DNA of 64,000 nucleotides, from contig JAEFAZ010000005.1 in NCBI GenBank assembly GCA_016292135.1, positions 124,001 to 188,000 on the forward strand, given 5' to 3'. Under the pieces are notes generated by a model. It was not told the origin of the DNA. It worked only from the letters and a program-made list of their open reading frames with translations, and did no database searches. Each line of letters opens with the position of its first letter. The stretch's first letter is position 1. Shown piece by piece: positions 49,100 through 60,147 of the stretch. This DNA comes from Saccharofermentans sp. (lineage in GTDB: Bacteria > Bacillota > Clostridia > Saccharofermentanales > Saccharofermentanaceae). The translations under genes and the position numbers were made by a program.

Positions 49100-51529
49100 A
49101 TGAGAGATCTTATAGACAAACTCGGAAACGGATGGCTGTTCTGTGACGGCGGCTTCGGCACGCTCCTTCAGGAGAAGGGTCTCAAGGGCGGCGAACTTCC
49201 CGAGATGTGGAACATAACAAGACCCGATGATATTTACGATATATATTCCGCTTACCTTAATGCCGGCGCGGACATCATAAACGCGAACACTTTCGGAGCA
49301 AACATTTTCAAATACGGTGACGATCTCGAAAAGATCATCAAGGCAGGTGTTGAACTTGCGGTCAAGGCAAGGCTCGACTGCGGAAGGTGCAACGCTTATG
49401 TCGCGCTGGACATGGGCTCTCTGGGAAAGCTCCTGGAACCTATGGGGGATCTTTCCTTCGATGAGGCTTATGAGGTTTTCGCAAGAAACATAAGAGCCGG
49501 CGCCGAAGCGGGTGCCGACCTCATCCTCATAGAGACCATGACCGATCTCTACGAAGTCAAGGCGGCGGTCCTGGCTGCCAGGGAGAACTGTGACCTGCCG
49601 GTGATCGTAACATGCGTTTTCGATACCGAAGGCAGGATGCTGACAGGCGGCACTGTCGAAGCGGCAGTTGCACTTCTGGAAGGACTTAAGGTCGATGCCC
49701 TCGGCATCAACTGCTCCCTTTCCCCTGCCGAAATGTATCCCGTGGTAAAGAGGATCGTTGAAGCATCTTCCACCCCCGTAGTAGTCAACCCGAATGCCGG
49801 TCTCCCCGTAGTGGAAGACGGCAGGACCATCTTCACCGTGGGTCCTGAGGAATTCGTTGAACAGATGACCGGCATCGCAAGCCTCGGCGTATCTGTCGTC
49901 GGCGGCTGCTGCGGCACGACACCCGCACATATCAAACTCTTAAAGGATACGGTATCCAAGATGCCTTTCATCCCCGTAACAGCCAAGGATGACTGTGTCG
50001 TATCCTCCGGTTCCGCATCGGTCACGATCGGCGGAGGCAGGGGAACCGTTGTTATCGGCGAGAGGATAAACCCTACCGGCAAGAAGCGCTTTAAGGAAGC
50101 CCTGAGAGAGAACGATATCGACTACATAATCGGCGAAGGCATCCGTCAGGAAGACCAGGGCGCTGACATCCTGGACGTCAACGTCGGACTTCCCGAGATC
50201 GACGAACCCGCCATGATGGAAAGCGTCGTTAAAGAACTCCAGAGCGTAACGAACCTCCCTCTCCAGATCGATACCACAGACATCAACGCTTTGGAGCGCG
50301 CTCTCCGTATCTATAACGGCAAGCCCATGATCAACTCGGTCAACGGCAAGAAGGAAAACATAGAACAGGTAATGCCTCTCGTTGCCAAATACGGCGGAGT
50401 CCTGGTCGCTCTCGCCCTGGATGAGGACGGCATTCCCGACAACGCGGACGACCGCATCAACATAGCAAAAAAGATCCTTAAGGCTGCCGATTCATACGGT
50501 ATCCCCCGCAAGGACATCGTAATTGACGGACTCTGCATGACGATCTCATCTGACACTTCATCAGCGGTCACGACTCTTGAGACCGTAAGGCGCGCAACTG
50601 AAGAACTAAAGTGCAACACGGTATTGGGCGTGTCGAACATCTCTTTCGGACTTCCCGCAAGAGAGATCGTCAATTCCAACTTCCTTACGATGGCGATACT
50701 GTCGGGCTTGAGCTCCGCGATCATCAACCCGGGCTGTGAACCCATGATGCAGGCCTTAACGGCATCCAACGCGCTATTGAACAGGGATCCCCAGTGCATG
50801 AAGTTCATAAACCGCAACGGCAATTATATCCCTTACGCCAAGCTCGTTGCAGGCGAAGCGGCAGCAGGATCTGACGGAGCGGCAGGCACTGCCGCGGTCC
50901 AGGCTTCTACAGCCAATACTCTTTACGACTGCGTAAGACGCGGACTCAAGGACGGAGCCGTTGCCGCAACAAAAGCGGAACTCGGATCAAGGGATTCCAT
51001 GGCGATAATCAACGAAGACCTGATACCCGCTCTCGATGAAGTCGGCAAGGGCTTCGAAAAAGGGACCGTATTCCTTCCCCAGCTGCTCATGAGCGCCGAT
51101 GCTGCGAAAGCGGCATTTGAAGTCATCAAGTCATCCATGGCGGGCGCCAGACAGGAGATCAAAGGCCGCATCATAATGGCCACGGTCAAGGGCGACATAC
51201 ACGATATCGGTAAGAACATCGTCAAGGTCATGCTCGAAAACTACGGTTACGAAGTAATAGATCTCGGCAAGGACGTCCCTCCCGAAGTGATCGTTGAAAC
51301 GGCCGTAAGAGAAGACATCAAGCTCGTCGGCTTATCAGCGCTCATGACAACTACCGTAGTCAACATGGAAGAGACGATCAAGCAGCTTAAGGCAGCCAAG
51401 CCCGACTGCAAGACAGTAGTCGGCGGCGCAGTCCTTACCCAGGAATATGCCGACATGATCGGTGCCGACCACTACGCCAAGGATGCAATGGCAACGGTAA
51501 GGTATGCTGATGAAGTTTTCGGAAAATAA
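49100..51529 (+). CDS. metH: B12-dependent methionine synthase lacking the activation domain
   Basis: Transfers the methyl group of 5-methyl-THF to homocysteine through cobalamin. The 809 residues contain the homocysteine/zinc domain (1-290; LGINCSLSP and GGCCGTTPAHI supply Cys ligands), the pterin-binding domain (about 310-580; GERINPTGKK), and the cap plus B12-binding domain (about 600-809; DIHDIGKN with cobalt-ligand His701). The C-terminal activation domain of E. coli MetH is absent and is encoded instead by the gene at 48368. GGAGA precedes the ATG, and a perfect terminator follows. Confidence 0.95.
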   Translation: MRDLIDKLGNGWLFCDGGFGTLLQEKGLKGGELPEMWNITRPDDIYDIYSAYLNAGADIINANTFGANIFKYGDDLEKIIKAGVELAVKARLDCGRCNAYVALDMGSLGKLLEPMGDLSFDEAYEVFARNIRAGAEAGADLILIETMTDLYEVKAAVLAARENCDLPVIVTCVFDTEGRMLTGGTVEAAVALLEGLKVDALGINCSLSPAEMYPVVKRIVEASSTPVVVNPNAGLPVVEDGRTIFTVGPEEFVEQMTGIASLGVSVVGGCCGTTPAHIKLLKDTVSKMPFIPVTAKDDCVVSSGSASVTIGGGRGTVVIGERINPTGKKRFKEALRENDIDYIIGEGIRQEDQGADILDVNVGLPEIDEPAMMESVVKELQSVTNLPLQIDTTDINALERALRIYNGKPMINSVNGKKENIEQVMPLVAKYGGVLVALALDEDGIPDNADDRINIAKKILKAADSYGIPRKDIVIDGLCMTISSDTSSAVTTLETVRRATEELKCNTVLGVSNISFGLPAREIVNSNFLTMAILSGLSSAIINPGCEPMMQALTASNALLNRDPQCMKFINRNGNYIPYAKLVAGEAAAGSDGAAGTAAVQASTANTLYDCVRRGLKDGAVAATKAELGSRDSMAIINEDLIPALDEVGKGFEKGTVFLPQLLMSADAAKAAFEVIKSSMAGARQEIKGRIIMATVKGDIHDIGKNIVKVMLENYGYEVIDLGKDVPPEVIVETAVREDIKLVGLSALMTTTVVNMEETIKQLKAAKPDCKTVVGGAVLTQEYADMIGADHYAKDAMATVRYADEVFGK

Positions 51530-51547
51530 AAAATCTATGCATTAAAA

Positions 51548-51577
51548 AAGGTCTGCTCCCTGACCGGAGCAGACCTT
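51548..51577. terminator. Bidirectional terminator after metH
   Basis: Perfect 12-base stem AAGGTCTGCTCC / GGAGCAGACCTT with a six-base loop. T-rich tracts follow on both sides, so it also ends the ThiD-like gene on the minus strand. Confidence 0.92.
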
Positions 51578-51593
51578 ATTCTTTCTTAATATG

Positions 51594-52664
51594 TCACATA
51601 TCTGCAAGTTTCTTAAGTCTTGCTCTCAAAGCGTCAAGCTCTGACTCGGAATCGGACTTGCCTGAATATGCCTTCCTGGCCTTGCCGGCGATATCCGGAG
51701 TCTCGATGGCCGGCAATTCGTGCTTCTGCTTGATATCCGATACGGTACTCTTGGGAGCCTCTGCGGATTTATCCTCATAACCGATGCTGTGAGCAATGTC
51801 ACGGAGATTCTTTGCAGGAGATACGAGCGATGTTGTCTTCGTCTTGGGCGGCATCTTGCTGACATTCTCTGTCTGCTCAGCCTGTGCAACCTCGGTTGCA
51901 GATGCAACAGGAGTGGCAGGGGTCTCAACGGTCTGCTCTATACCGGACAATTCATCCTGTGTACTATGCTCTTTTCCGTCTCCCGCATAGAACTTTCTTG
52001 CAGATGATACTGCCTCGACGATCCTCTTGCCCAATACCAGCTCGCAAGCTACGGCAGCAAGGAAAGATCTGTCGGGAGAATAACTGAACTGGATCTGGAG
52101 GGGCTTGAACCACTTAACGATCGTTCCTGCGAAAAGCAGATCCTCATCACGTGTTGCCGGTCCCCCTCTCACATAGACCACGCAGTTGTGTTCCTCGAAG
52201 ATGCCCTTGACTGCCAGCAGACAGTCATTCGTGTTCTTGATCTCCCTGCCGGAGAGGACTTCGGCTTCGAGGATATTGATGGAAATGAAATGTATCTGGG
52301 GCAAAAGATAGTTTCTGAAAGTCTCATATGTCTCATTCGATACCATGATGTTTCCTGATCCGTCGATAAGGCCGGGTTCTGCGAGGACAACGTTATGGTC
52401 GACCTGTGAAAGGATGGAAGCGAGAAGCCCGACATCCTCAGGAGCACGCATAAGGCCTACCGCGATGGCGTCCACCTCAGCTGATCCGAAACAGAATTCC
52501 AGGGATTCAAGAATGTCATTACGAAGGGTCGAACCGTCGACACTCGTATACTGCGGCACGCATATGAAAGGTTCCACACCGTATTTCTTAAAGGTGCGGG
52601 TCTTCGATCTGAAATCATAAGAGGTATTCTCAAATGAATCCGAAATAGATAATACTTGTTTCAT
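51594..52664 (-). CDS. ThiD-like (ribokinase-fold) protein with altered active site
   Basis: A 356-residue protein. Residues 1-230 follow the fold of hydroxymethylpyrimidine/pyridoxal kinases: NILEAEVLSGREI (130-142) matches the PNxxEAExL motif, and FLAAVACELVLGKRIVEAV (201-219) matches the helix after the anion hole. The anion-hole and catalytic segment, normally GTGCT or GAGD, reads SYSPDRSF (194-201), so phosphotransfer is doubtful. Residues 231-356 are a low-complexity, Thr/Glu/Lys-rich tail with no fold. The ATG at 52664 is preferred to 52670 because GGGG spacing fits. It may be a regulatory pseudoenzyme binding a pyridoxal-like or thiamine-related ligand. Confidence 0.72.
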   Translation of the reverse strand: MKQVLSISDSFENTSYDFRSKTRTFKKYGVEPFICVPQYTSVDGSTLRNDILESLEFCFGSAEVDAIAVGLMRAPEDVGLLASILSQVDHNVVLAEPGLIDGSGNIMVSNETYETFRNYLLPQIHFISINILEAEVLSGREIKNTNDCLLAVKGIFEEHNCVVYVRGGPATRDEDLLFAGTIVKWFKPLQIQFSYSPDRSFLAAVACELVLGKRIVEAVSSARKFYAGDGKEHSTQDELSGIEQTVETPATPVASATEVAQAEQTENVSKMPPKTKTTSLVSPAKNLRDIAHSIGYEDKSAEAPKSTVSDIKQKHELPAIETPDIAGKARKAYSGKSDSESELDALRARLKKLADM

Positions 52665-52773
52665 ACACATGCCCCAATACTAGATTTTTACAAATCTACA
52701 ATTTTATTGTACTCCTGGGACAGTGATTAACAACGAACCGATGACACAAGATATCTTGGATAATTTCGGCATA

Positions 52774-53802
52774 TTAGCCAATAGATTTTACGACCAAGGC
52801 CACCCAATCGTTCTTTTCAGTGCGGTCAACAACCTCCAAACCCGCGCGGGCAAAGGCTTCCAGCACTTTTGGTTCTTTTGTACTAATTATTCCCGAACAG
52901 ATCACTTTTCCGCCACAATTAAGCTTGCTTGGGAAATCTGATGAGATCATCGCGATGACATCAGCAATGATATTGGCGATTATGAGATCATATCCTTCTT
53001 TTTTTGCGTCCTTGAGCTCACCCGTATGACAGACCACATCCGGACAGCCGTTGATATCGAGATTCTCTTTTGCGACATCGACAGCGAGCTTATCGATATC
53101 GATCGCTTCGACTTCCTTCGCACCGAGCTTGTCAGCGATTATCGCAAGGATACCGGAACCTGTTCCGAGATCCAATACGGAACTGTCTTCCGTTACGAGT
53201 TTGTCGATATACTCAGCACACATAGAAGTGGTCTCATGCGTTCCTGTTCCAAATGCAGAACCGGGATCGAGCATGATCTTGACGGGTGCATCTATGGAAT
53301 CCAAAGGCAGCCAGGAAGGGACGATCGCGACTCTGTCGGATATCCTGAAAGCCTTGTAATCCTGCTTCCAGTTATTCGCCCAGTCCTCATCCTTGACATA
53401 CTTAAAATCCTTTAAGCCTTCTCCGACATCAAGGAACTCACCGATCTCGTTAAGCTTGGCCGTTAAGAGTTCCTTTGCTTCATCGCAGTTTACGGACTTG
53501 CCGCTTATATTGCCGTAGATCATGTTTATGAACTCGTCGTTGACGAACTCTTCCTCTTTGGCACCCAGCCTTATGTAACCGTCATCGAGTTCGGCAAAAT
53601 AAGCCTTGATGACAACGCGGTCACCAAGGCTGTCTATAAAGCCTTCATCTGCATATGTGAGACTATCAGGGTCTTCCAATATGCGGCGGATCTCATCGGG
53701 ATCGCATATGGCGATACCGTCGGCACCGATGCCGGTCAGCATCTCGCAGACTGCATCGGAAGCCTCATCAGTCGTATAGATCGTAAATTCTGCCCATCTC
53801 AT
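52774..53802 (-). CDS. prmA: Ribosomal protein L11 methyltransferase
   Basis: PrmA trimethylates ribosomal protein L11 with AdoMet. The 342 residues match family size. The N-terminal substrate-recognition domain begins [10 protein letters not shown]. The AdoMet-binding motif is [10 protein letters not shown] (about 194-203), and the catalytic-domain signature IANIIADVI lies near 270. FGTGTHETT (about 170-178) is the PrmA hallmark. It overlaps dnaJ by four bases and closes the heat-shock operon. No strong terminator is visible in the 100 bases after it, where two short palindromes occur. Confidence 0.93.
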   Translation of the reverse strand: MRWAEFTIYTTDEASDAVCEMLTGIGADGIAICDPDEIRRILEDPDSLTYADEGFIDSLGDRVVIKAYFAELDDGYIRLGAKEEEFVNDEFINMIYGNISGKSVNCDEAKELLTAKLNEIGEFLDVGEGLKDFKYVKDEDWANNWKQDYKAFRISDRVAIVPSWLPLDSIDAPVKIMLDPGSAFGTGTHETTSMCAEYIDKLVTEDSSVLDLGTGSGILAIIADKLGAKEVEAIDIDKLAVDVAKENLDINGCPDVVCHTGELKDAKKEGYDLIIANIIADVIAMISSDFPSKLNCGGKVICSGIISTKEPKVLEAFARAGLEVVDRTEKNDWVALVVKSIG

Positions 53803-54938
53803 TTGTTGAAGACACCCTTTATCTTTGAGAAGAATCCGGAACGCTTAACGTAATTGCGGTCAGTGAGTGTAGCCTCGAATTCCTTCAGCTTTCTCTTCTG
53901 GTCTTCCGTAAGGCGTGTCGGAACTTCGATAACGAACCTGCATGTATGGTCACCGCGGGAATTGGGATTGTTCTTGTTGGGAATTCCTCTTCCGCGGATG
54001 GTATATGTATCGCCGGGCTGCGTGCCTTCCTTGATCTGGTAGGACACCGTTCCGTCGATCGTGGGCAATTCTATCGTTGCGCCCAGTGCAGCCTGTGTCA
54101 TCGTGATCGGAACATCGCAGGAAGTGTTCATGCCGTTCCTTGCGAAAACGTCATGGCTCCTGACCTTGAACTGCACATAGAGGTCACCGTAGGGACCGCC
54201 GTTGCGGCCGGGCTCGCCTTCGCCCTTGAGCGGGAGATAATCTCCTGTATCGACACCGGCAGGAACCTTGATATGCAGCGTCTTCTTGACCTGCCTCCTG
54301 CCTGCTCCGCGGCACTGGGTGCAGGGAGTCTTGATGACCGTACCTCTTCCCTGACATGTGGGACAGTCCTTCGTGACCATCGTCATGCCGAAAAGCGTCT
54401 GTGTCTGCTGCTGTACTCTTCCCGCGCCACGGCATGTGGGACAGGTCTCAGGCGTCGTTCCGGGCTGGGCGCCTGATCCGTTGCACGCGGAACACAGGTC
54501 CTCCTTGGATATGTTGATATCCTTTTCGCAGCCGAAAGCCGCCTCCATGAATGTCAGGCTCATGCCGTACTTAAGGTTGGCTCCCTGCATGGGGCCGTTC
54601 CTTCTTCTGGATCCCCCTCCGAATCCTCCGAAGATGGATCCGAAAAGGTCGCCTAAGTCTCCGAAGTCGAACTCTGCGGCATTGAAGCCTGCGCCTGCTG
54701 CGGCACCGTCGACACCTGCGTGTCCGAATCTGTCGTAACGCGCACGCTTGTCGGCATCCGACAGAACGGCATATGCTTCGTTCGCCTCTTTGAACTTGGC
54801 CTCGGCCTCGGCATCACCCGGATTTAAGTCCGGGTGATACTTTTTGGCCGTCTGCCTGTATGCTTTCTTAAGTTCTTCTTCAGTGGCATTGCGGCTTACG
54901 CCCAACACCTCATAATAATCTCTCTTAGAATCTGCCAA
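53799..54938 (-). CDS. dnaJ: Chaperone DnaJ
   Basis: DnaJ is the J-domain co-chaperone that delivers substrates to DnaK. The 379 residues contain the J domain (1-70, with HPD in YHPDLNPGD), a Gly/Phe-rich linker (about 75-120; [11 protein letters not shown]), four zinc-binding CxxCxGxG repeats ([32 protein letters not shown]) and a C-terminal substrate-binding domain. The start is a TTG at 54938 with AAGGAG upstream. It lies 28 bases after dnaK and overlaps prmA by four bases. Confidence 0.96.
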   Translation of the reverse strand: MADSKRDYYEVLGVSRNATEEELKKAYRQTAKKYHPDLNPGDAEAEAKFKEANEAYAVLSDADKRARYDRFGHAGVDGAAAGAGFNAAEFDFGDLGDLFGSIFGGFGGGSRRRNGPMQGANLKYGMSLTFMEAAFGCEKDINISKEDLCSACNGSGAQPGTTPETCPTCRGAGRVQQQTQTLFGMTMVTKDCPTCQGRGTVIKTPCTQCRGAGRRQVKKTLHIKVPAGVDTGDYLPLKGEGEPGRNGGPYGDLYVQFKVRSHDVFARNGMNTSCDVPITMTQAALGATIELPTIDGTVSYQIKEGTQPGDTYTIRGRGIPNKNNPNSRGDHTCRFVIEVPTRLTEDQKRKLKEFEATLTDRNYVKRSGFFSKIKGVFNK

Positions 54939-54966
54939 AGCGATTACTCCTTATAGTCAGGTCAGA

Positions 54967-56841
<1,875 letters not shown>

Positions 56842-56858
56842 CTAAATATTCTTTCAGG

Positions 56859-57473
56859 TTATTTCTTACTTGTAAGGATCTTGTCTACGATCCCGTATTC
56901 CAATGCTTCCTCTGCCTTCATCCAATGGTCGCGGTCGGTGTCTTCCATGATCTTTTCGATCGGCTTGCCGCATGCGTCAGCCAGGATCTGGTTGAGTCTC
57001 TGCCTTGTATCTCTGATGTGATCAGCTGCAATGAGGATCTCGGTTGCCTGTCCCTGGGCTCCGCCCAAAGGCTGGTGGATCATGACCTCGGCGTTGGGAA
57101 GGATGCATCTCTTGCCGGGTGTGCCTGCAGCCAGGAGCACAGAACCCATGGAAGCTGCCATACCCATGCAGATCGTCTGAACGTCAGGCTTGATGAGCTT
57201 CATCGTATCGTAGATCATGAGACCGTCGGATACGGATCCTCCGGGGCTGTTGATGTAGAACTGGATGTCCTTATCGGGATCCTCAGCTTCCAGGAAGAGG
57301 AGCTGGGCCGTGATGAGGCTTGCAGTTACATGGTTTACTTCCTCGGAAAGGATAACGATCCTCTCTTTCAGGAGTCTCGAAAAGATATCATATGCTCTTT
57401 CTCCTCTTGAGGACTGCTCGATAACAGTGGGTACCAGGCTGGATCTTAATCCCATATACTCGTTGAATTCCAT
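56859..57473 (-). CDS. clpP: ATP-dependent Clp protease proteolytic subunit
   Basis: ClpP is the serine peptidase of the Clp protease. The 204 residues contain the nucleophile Ser108 in [11 protein letters not shown] and His133 in [10 protein letters not shown]; the third residue Asp is expected near DTDRD. It lies 18 bases after grpE and 29 before dnaK, an unusual place, since clpP usually stands with clpX or alone. Whether it is the only clpP of the genome cannot be seen. It would be co-induced with the chaperones by CIRCE/HrcA. Confidence 0.95.
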   Translation of the reverse strand: MEFNEYMGLRSSLVPTVIEQSSRGERAYDIFSRLLKERIVILSEEVNHVTASLITAQLLFLEAEDPDKDIQFYINSPGGSVSDGLMIYDTMKLIKPDVQTICMGMAASMGSVLLAAGTPGKRCILPNAEVMIHQPLGGAQGQATEILIAADHIRDTRQRLNQILADACGKPIEKIMEDTDRDHWMKAEEALEYGIVDKILTSKK

Positions 57474-57491
57474 AATAGTTTCTCCTTTAGA

Positions 57492-58106
57492 TTAATTTGC
57501 GACCTGGACCACTGCGTGTCTGATCACTTTGTCTTTGTACTTATATCCCTTGGCGAATACGGCTGATATAACACCCTCGCCTAAAGAATCATCATCAATG
57601 TGCATTACCGCTTCATGCAGTGCGGGATCGAAAGCGTCGCCCGTCTTGCACTCAATCTCCTCCACGCCGATCTTGGTCAGGACATCAGCTGTCTGCTTGG
57701 AGATCATCTCGATGCCCTTGAGGACATCCTCGGCAGAATTGGCATCTGCACTCTTTGCCGTTGCAAGAGCCCTGTCGATGTTGTCCATAACGCCCAGGAA
57801 ACTTCCCGTAACATCAGCTACTGCATCTGCGTAAAGGCTCTCCTTCTCCTTCATGCTCCTCTTGCGGTAATTCTCATACTCTGCATAGAGGCTCATATAT
57901 CTTGCTTCAAGTAATTCCCTGTCAGATGAAGGATCATCCTGAACGCCCTCTTCCTCATCGTCATCTTCGTCATCAGATCCGGGTGCTCCTGCTGTATCCT
58001 GATCTTCTGCGACAGCCTCTTCGGCTTCTTCGTCTCCGGAGATCACGGTTTGTTCAGCCGTTTCTTCTTCATCCTGAGGGAAAAAGATCTCGTCGTTATT
58101 TTCCAT
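57492..58106 (-). CDS. grpE: Nucleotide exchange factor GrpE
   Basis: GrpE releases ADP from DnaK. The 204 residues have a long acidic N-terminal region (about 1-65; EEETAEQ, DDEDDDEEEGVQDD), a coiled coil (RYMSLYAEYENYRKRSMKEKE) and a C-terminal beta domain with family sequence EAVMHIDDDSLGEGV and KVIRHAVVQV. The ATG at 58106 has AAAGGA eight bases upstream and is preferred over that at 58115, which abuts the site. It follows hrcA closely. Confidence 0.93.
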   Translation of the reverse strand: MENNDEIFFPQDEEETAEQTVISGDEEAEEAVAEDQDTAGAPGSDDEDDDEEEGVQDDPSSDRELLEARYMSLYAEYENYRKRSMKEKESLYADAVADVTGSFLGVMDNIDRALATAKSADANSAEDVLKGIEMISKQTADVLTKIGVEEIECKTGDAFDPALHEAVMHIDDDSLGEGVISAVFAKGYKYKDKVIRHAVVQVAN

Positions 58107-58121
58107 CTCATCCATCCTTTC

Positions 58122-59174
58122 TTATTCGTTGATTATCTTTATCTGTTCATCAAGGTTCTTCTTGACGAAATCGATCTGTGATATGACCTTGGAATATTCC
58201 ATCCTCTTAGGTCCTATTACGCCTATATTGCCCTGTACGCCGTCGCCCATGTTGTAGGTGGTCGTGATGAAGCTGCAGTCGTCGAAGCCCTCCAGGGTGA
58301 TCTCCTGGCCGATCCTGATCATGTAGGAATCCTGATTGGGCTTATCCTGTGCTTCCATCTCGTTCAAGTAGCCTGCGACCATGCCGTCATCGGCAAGAGA
58401 TCCTAAGAGCTGCGTCGCTCTGCCCATGGAACTGAAATCAGGCAGGGACAGCATCCTGTGCTCGCCCTCGAGATATACATCCATCCTGTCAGCCTGCTTT
58501 ATCGCGGCATAAGCTTCATAGAGCACCTGATTGAGCAGTGAGTCGGGGATATCGGAACCACCCTTGAGAGCAGAGGATACGGTAATGAGCGTTATCTCGT
58601 CCAGGGGCTTACCGGTTATGTTCTTCTCGATCGCGTTGGATATGTCGTAGATCTGCTTATCGGTAATGAAATTAGGTATCCTTACGAGCTTGTCCTTGAC
58701 AACGCCTGCCGACAGAACGACTACGACAAGCGCCTTGCCGGGCTCTATCATCAAGATCTTGAGCTGGGTAAGGTAGCTCTTCTTAAGTCTGGGCGAACAT
58801 GTAAGGCTTACAAAGCCCGTTGCCTGTGACAACGTATCTGCAGCGCCCTTGATAAGGTCCTTGAGCTCGCCGACGGAAGACTTGATATTCTCTTCGATCT
58901 TAGCCTGCTCCCTGCGGGAGAGGGGCTCAACCTTCATGAGGGAATCGACATATTCCCTGTATCCCTTGTCAGACGGGATACGGCCTGCGGAAGTATGGGG
59001 CTTTTCCAGGAACCCCATGTGCTCAAGGTCTGCCATCTCATTACGCAATGTCGCAGAACTTACGTCAAAGCCGTGACGCTCGATAAGAGACTTCGATCCG
59101 ACAGGCTCGAAAGTAGATACATAATCGTCCACTATGGCATGCAGGACTTCCTTCTTACGGGGATCAAGATCCAT
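58122..59174 (-). CDS. hrcA: Heat-inducible transcription repressor HrcA
   Basis: HrcA binds CIRCE and represses chaperone genes; GroEL supports its activity. The 350 residues start MDLDPRKKEVLHAIVDDYV with a winged helix (DVSSATLRNEMADLE, GFLEKPHTSAGRIPSDKGYR), the diagnostic family block, followed by the GAF-like and inserted dimerisation parts. The ATG at 59174 with AAAGGAG ten bases upstream is preferred over the longer form starting at 59210, which would begin inside CIRCE. It heads the operon hrcA-grpE-clpP-dnaK-dnaJ-prmA. Confidence 0.95.
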   Translation of the reverse strand: MDLDPRKKEVLHAIVDDYVSTFEPVGSKSLIERHGFDVSSATLRNEMADLEHMGFLEKPHTSAGRIPSDKGYREYVDSLMKVEPLSRREQAKIEENIKSSVGELKDLIKGAADTLSQATGFVSLTCSPRLKKSYLTQLKILMIEPGKALVVVVLSAGVVKDKLVRIPNFITDKQIYDISNAIEKNITGKPLDEITLITVSSALKGGSDIPDSLLNQVLYEAYAAIKQADRMDVYLEGEHRMLSLPDFSSMGRATQLLGSLADDGMVAGYLNEMEAQDKPNQDSYMIRIGQEITLEGFDDCSFITTTYNMGDGVQGNIGVIGPKRMEYSKVISQIDFVKKNLDEQIKIINE

Positions 59175-59197
59175 TCTCCGGGGCTCCTTTCGTCGAA

Positions 59198-59224
59198 TTA
59201 GCACTCTCACTCATCGAGTGCCAA
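59198..59224. promoter_or_regulatory. CIRCE operator
   Basis: TTAGCACTC-N9-GAGTGCCAA, one mismatch (the second C of GCC) from the consensus GAGTGCTAA. It lies between the promoter and hrcA, so HrcA would block its own operon, including clpP, dnaK and dnaJ. Confidence 0.93.
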
Positions 59225-59228
59225 ATAG

Positions 59229-59257
59229 AATATACTCTTAATGAAGTTAATAGTCAA
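59229..59257 (-). promoter_or_regulatory. Sigma-A promoter of the heat-shock operon
   Basis: On the minus strand TTGACT, exactly 17 bases, then TATATT. It lies directly upstream of CIRCE. No sigma-32-like element is present. Confidence 0.88.
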
Positions 59258-59470
59258 TGATTATCGGTTGGAATCGGAGAATGCCCATATTCTGCCCCAA
59301 TATGAGCTTAACTGACCAGGAGGACCGCTTCTTATCTGCTGAAACTCATTTTCCGTCACAGGAGGCATTGATCACCGGGAATATCCATACGTTTGAAGCA
59401 ACTGACGGAAGATCTGTTAGAAGGCACATCCCCCGGAAGGTAAACACATAACAAGGGGTGCCCCTCTTCA
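59258..59470. other. 213-bp gap between the heat-shock promoter and the HD-domain gene
   Basis: I see no convincing gene or structured RNA here. A short GGGG-CCCC motif near 59455 might be a weak terminator for the gene ending at 59471. A 64-codon reading frame (59257-59451, plus strand) has no ribosome binding site or recognisable sequence. Confidence 0.4.
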
Positions 59471-60085
59471 TCACCTGTCAAGCCAGCCCAAAGAAACGCT
59501 GCGGTCAAGGTTCTTACTTACCCATTCGTAGACTTCCGGCATGAAGTCCTTGATTATCTTCATGCGCTGTTCGACCTGGGAACATACGGCGCCGTTATTG
59601 CGCCATGTGTGACCTTCAGTCAGTGTGTTGTGCAGGAATGGCTGGAGGCGGTCAAGGCAGGCCGCATATTTGGCGTCAACAGTTTCCATCGCATCGAATT
59701 CTTCCCAGAGCGAACGGATCTCTTCTCCCTGTTCTGAAGGGAGCTGCGAAAAGAGCTTATCCGCAGCAGCATCCTCACGGTCAGCCTTGGATTCGTTGGC
59801 CTTGGTATCGTATGCAAAAGTATCGCCAGCATATATCTCGATAAGATCGTGAACGACACACATCTTTATCGCGCGTTCAACGCTCGGTTCCTCAACGCAG
59901 TATTCCTTGAAAAGCAGCGCCATCACGGCAATGTGCCAGGAGTGTTCCGCGTCGTTCTCGTTGCGTACGCCGCTTAAGAGCATCGTTCTTCTGTATACCG
60001 ATGTCATCTTGTCGATCTCAGCCGTAAACTTCAGCTGCCGGTCGAGCCTCATGTTGCCTGAACTCAGAAAATCCTCTATACCCAT
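59471..60085 (-). CDS. HD-domain protein (YfbR/HDDC2-like)
   Basis: A 204-residue metal-dependent phosphohydrolase of the HD superfamily. The first metal ligand is His in NDAEHSWHIAVMA, the HD pair is in VVHDLIEIYAGD, and a later Asp in YAACLDRLQPFL completes the site. YfbR-like members dephosphorylate deoxyribonucleoside 5'-monophosphates. Related HDDC2 proteins have the same motif. GAGAGG precedes the ATG. It is about 60 bases after hemW and on the same strand, but a shared promoter cannot be told. Confidence 0.87.
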   Translation of the reverse strand: MGIEDFLSSGNMRLDRQLKFTAEIDKMTSVYRRTMLLSGVRNENDAEHSWHIAVMALLFKEYCVEEPSVERAIKMCVVHDLIEIYAGDTFAYDTKANESKADREDAAADKLFSQLPSEQGEEIRSLWEEFDAMETVDAKYAACLDRLQPFLHNTLTEGHTWRNNGAVCSQVEQRMKIIKDFMPEVYEWVSKNLDRSVSLGWLDR

Positions 60086-60147
60086 TCAGAATACCTCTCT
60101 TTTCGAAAGATTATAACATCTCTGTATTCGCTATAAATCATTTTCTG

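Noticed and set aside
52682..52711. Two adjacent short palindromes (AGATTT-AAATCT and TACAAT-ATTGTA) as terminator of prmA
   Set aside because: They are weak and lack a T run after a strong stem. They may be an operator of the ThiD-like gene, but the evidence is too thin to annotate.
59257..59451. 64-codon frame upstream of the heat-shock promoter
   Set aside because: No ribosome site, no recognisable sequence and an overlap with the -35 region of the hrcA promoter.
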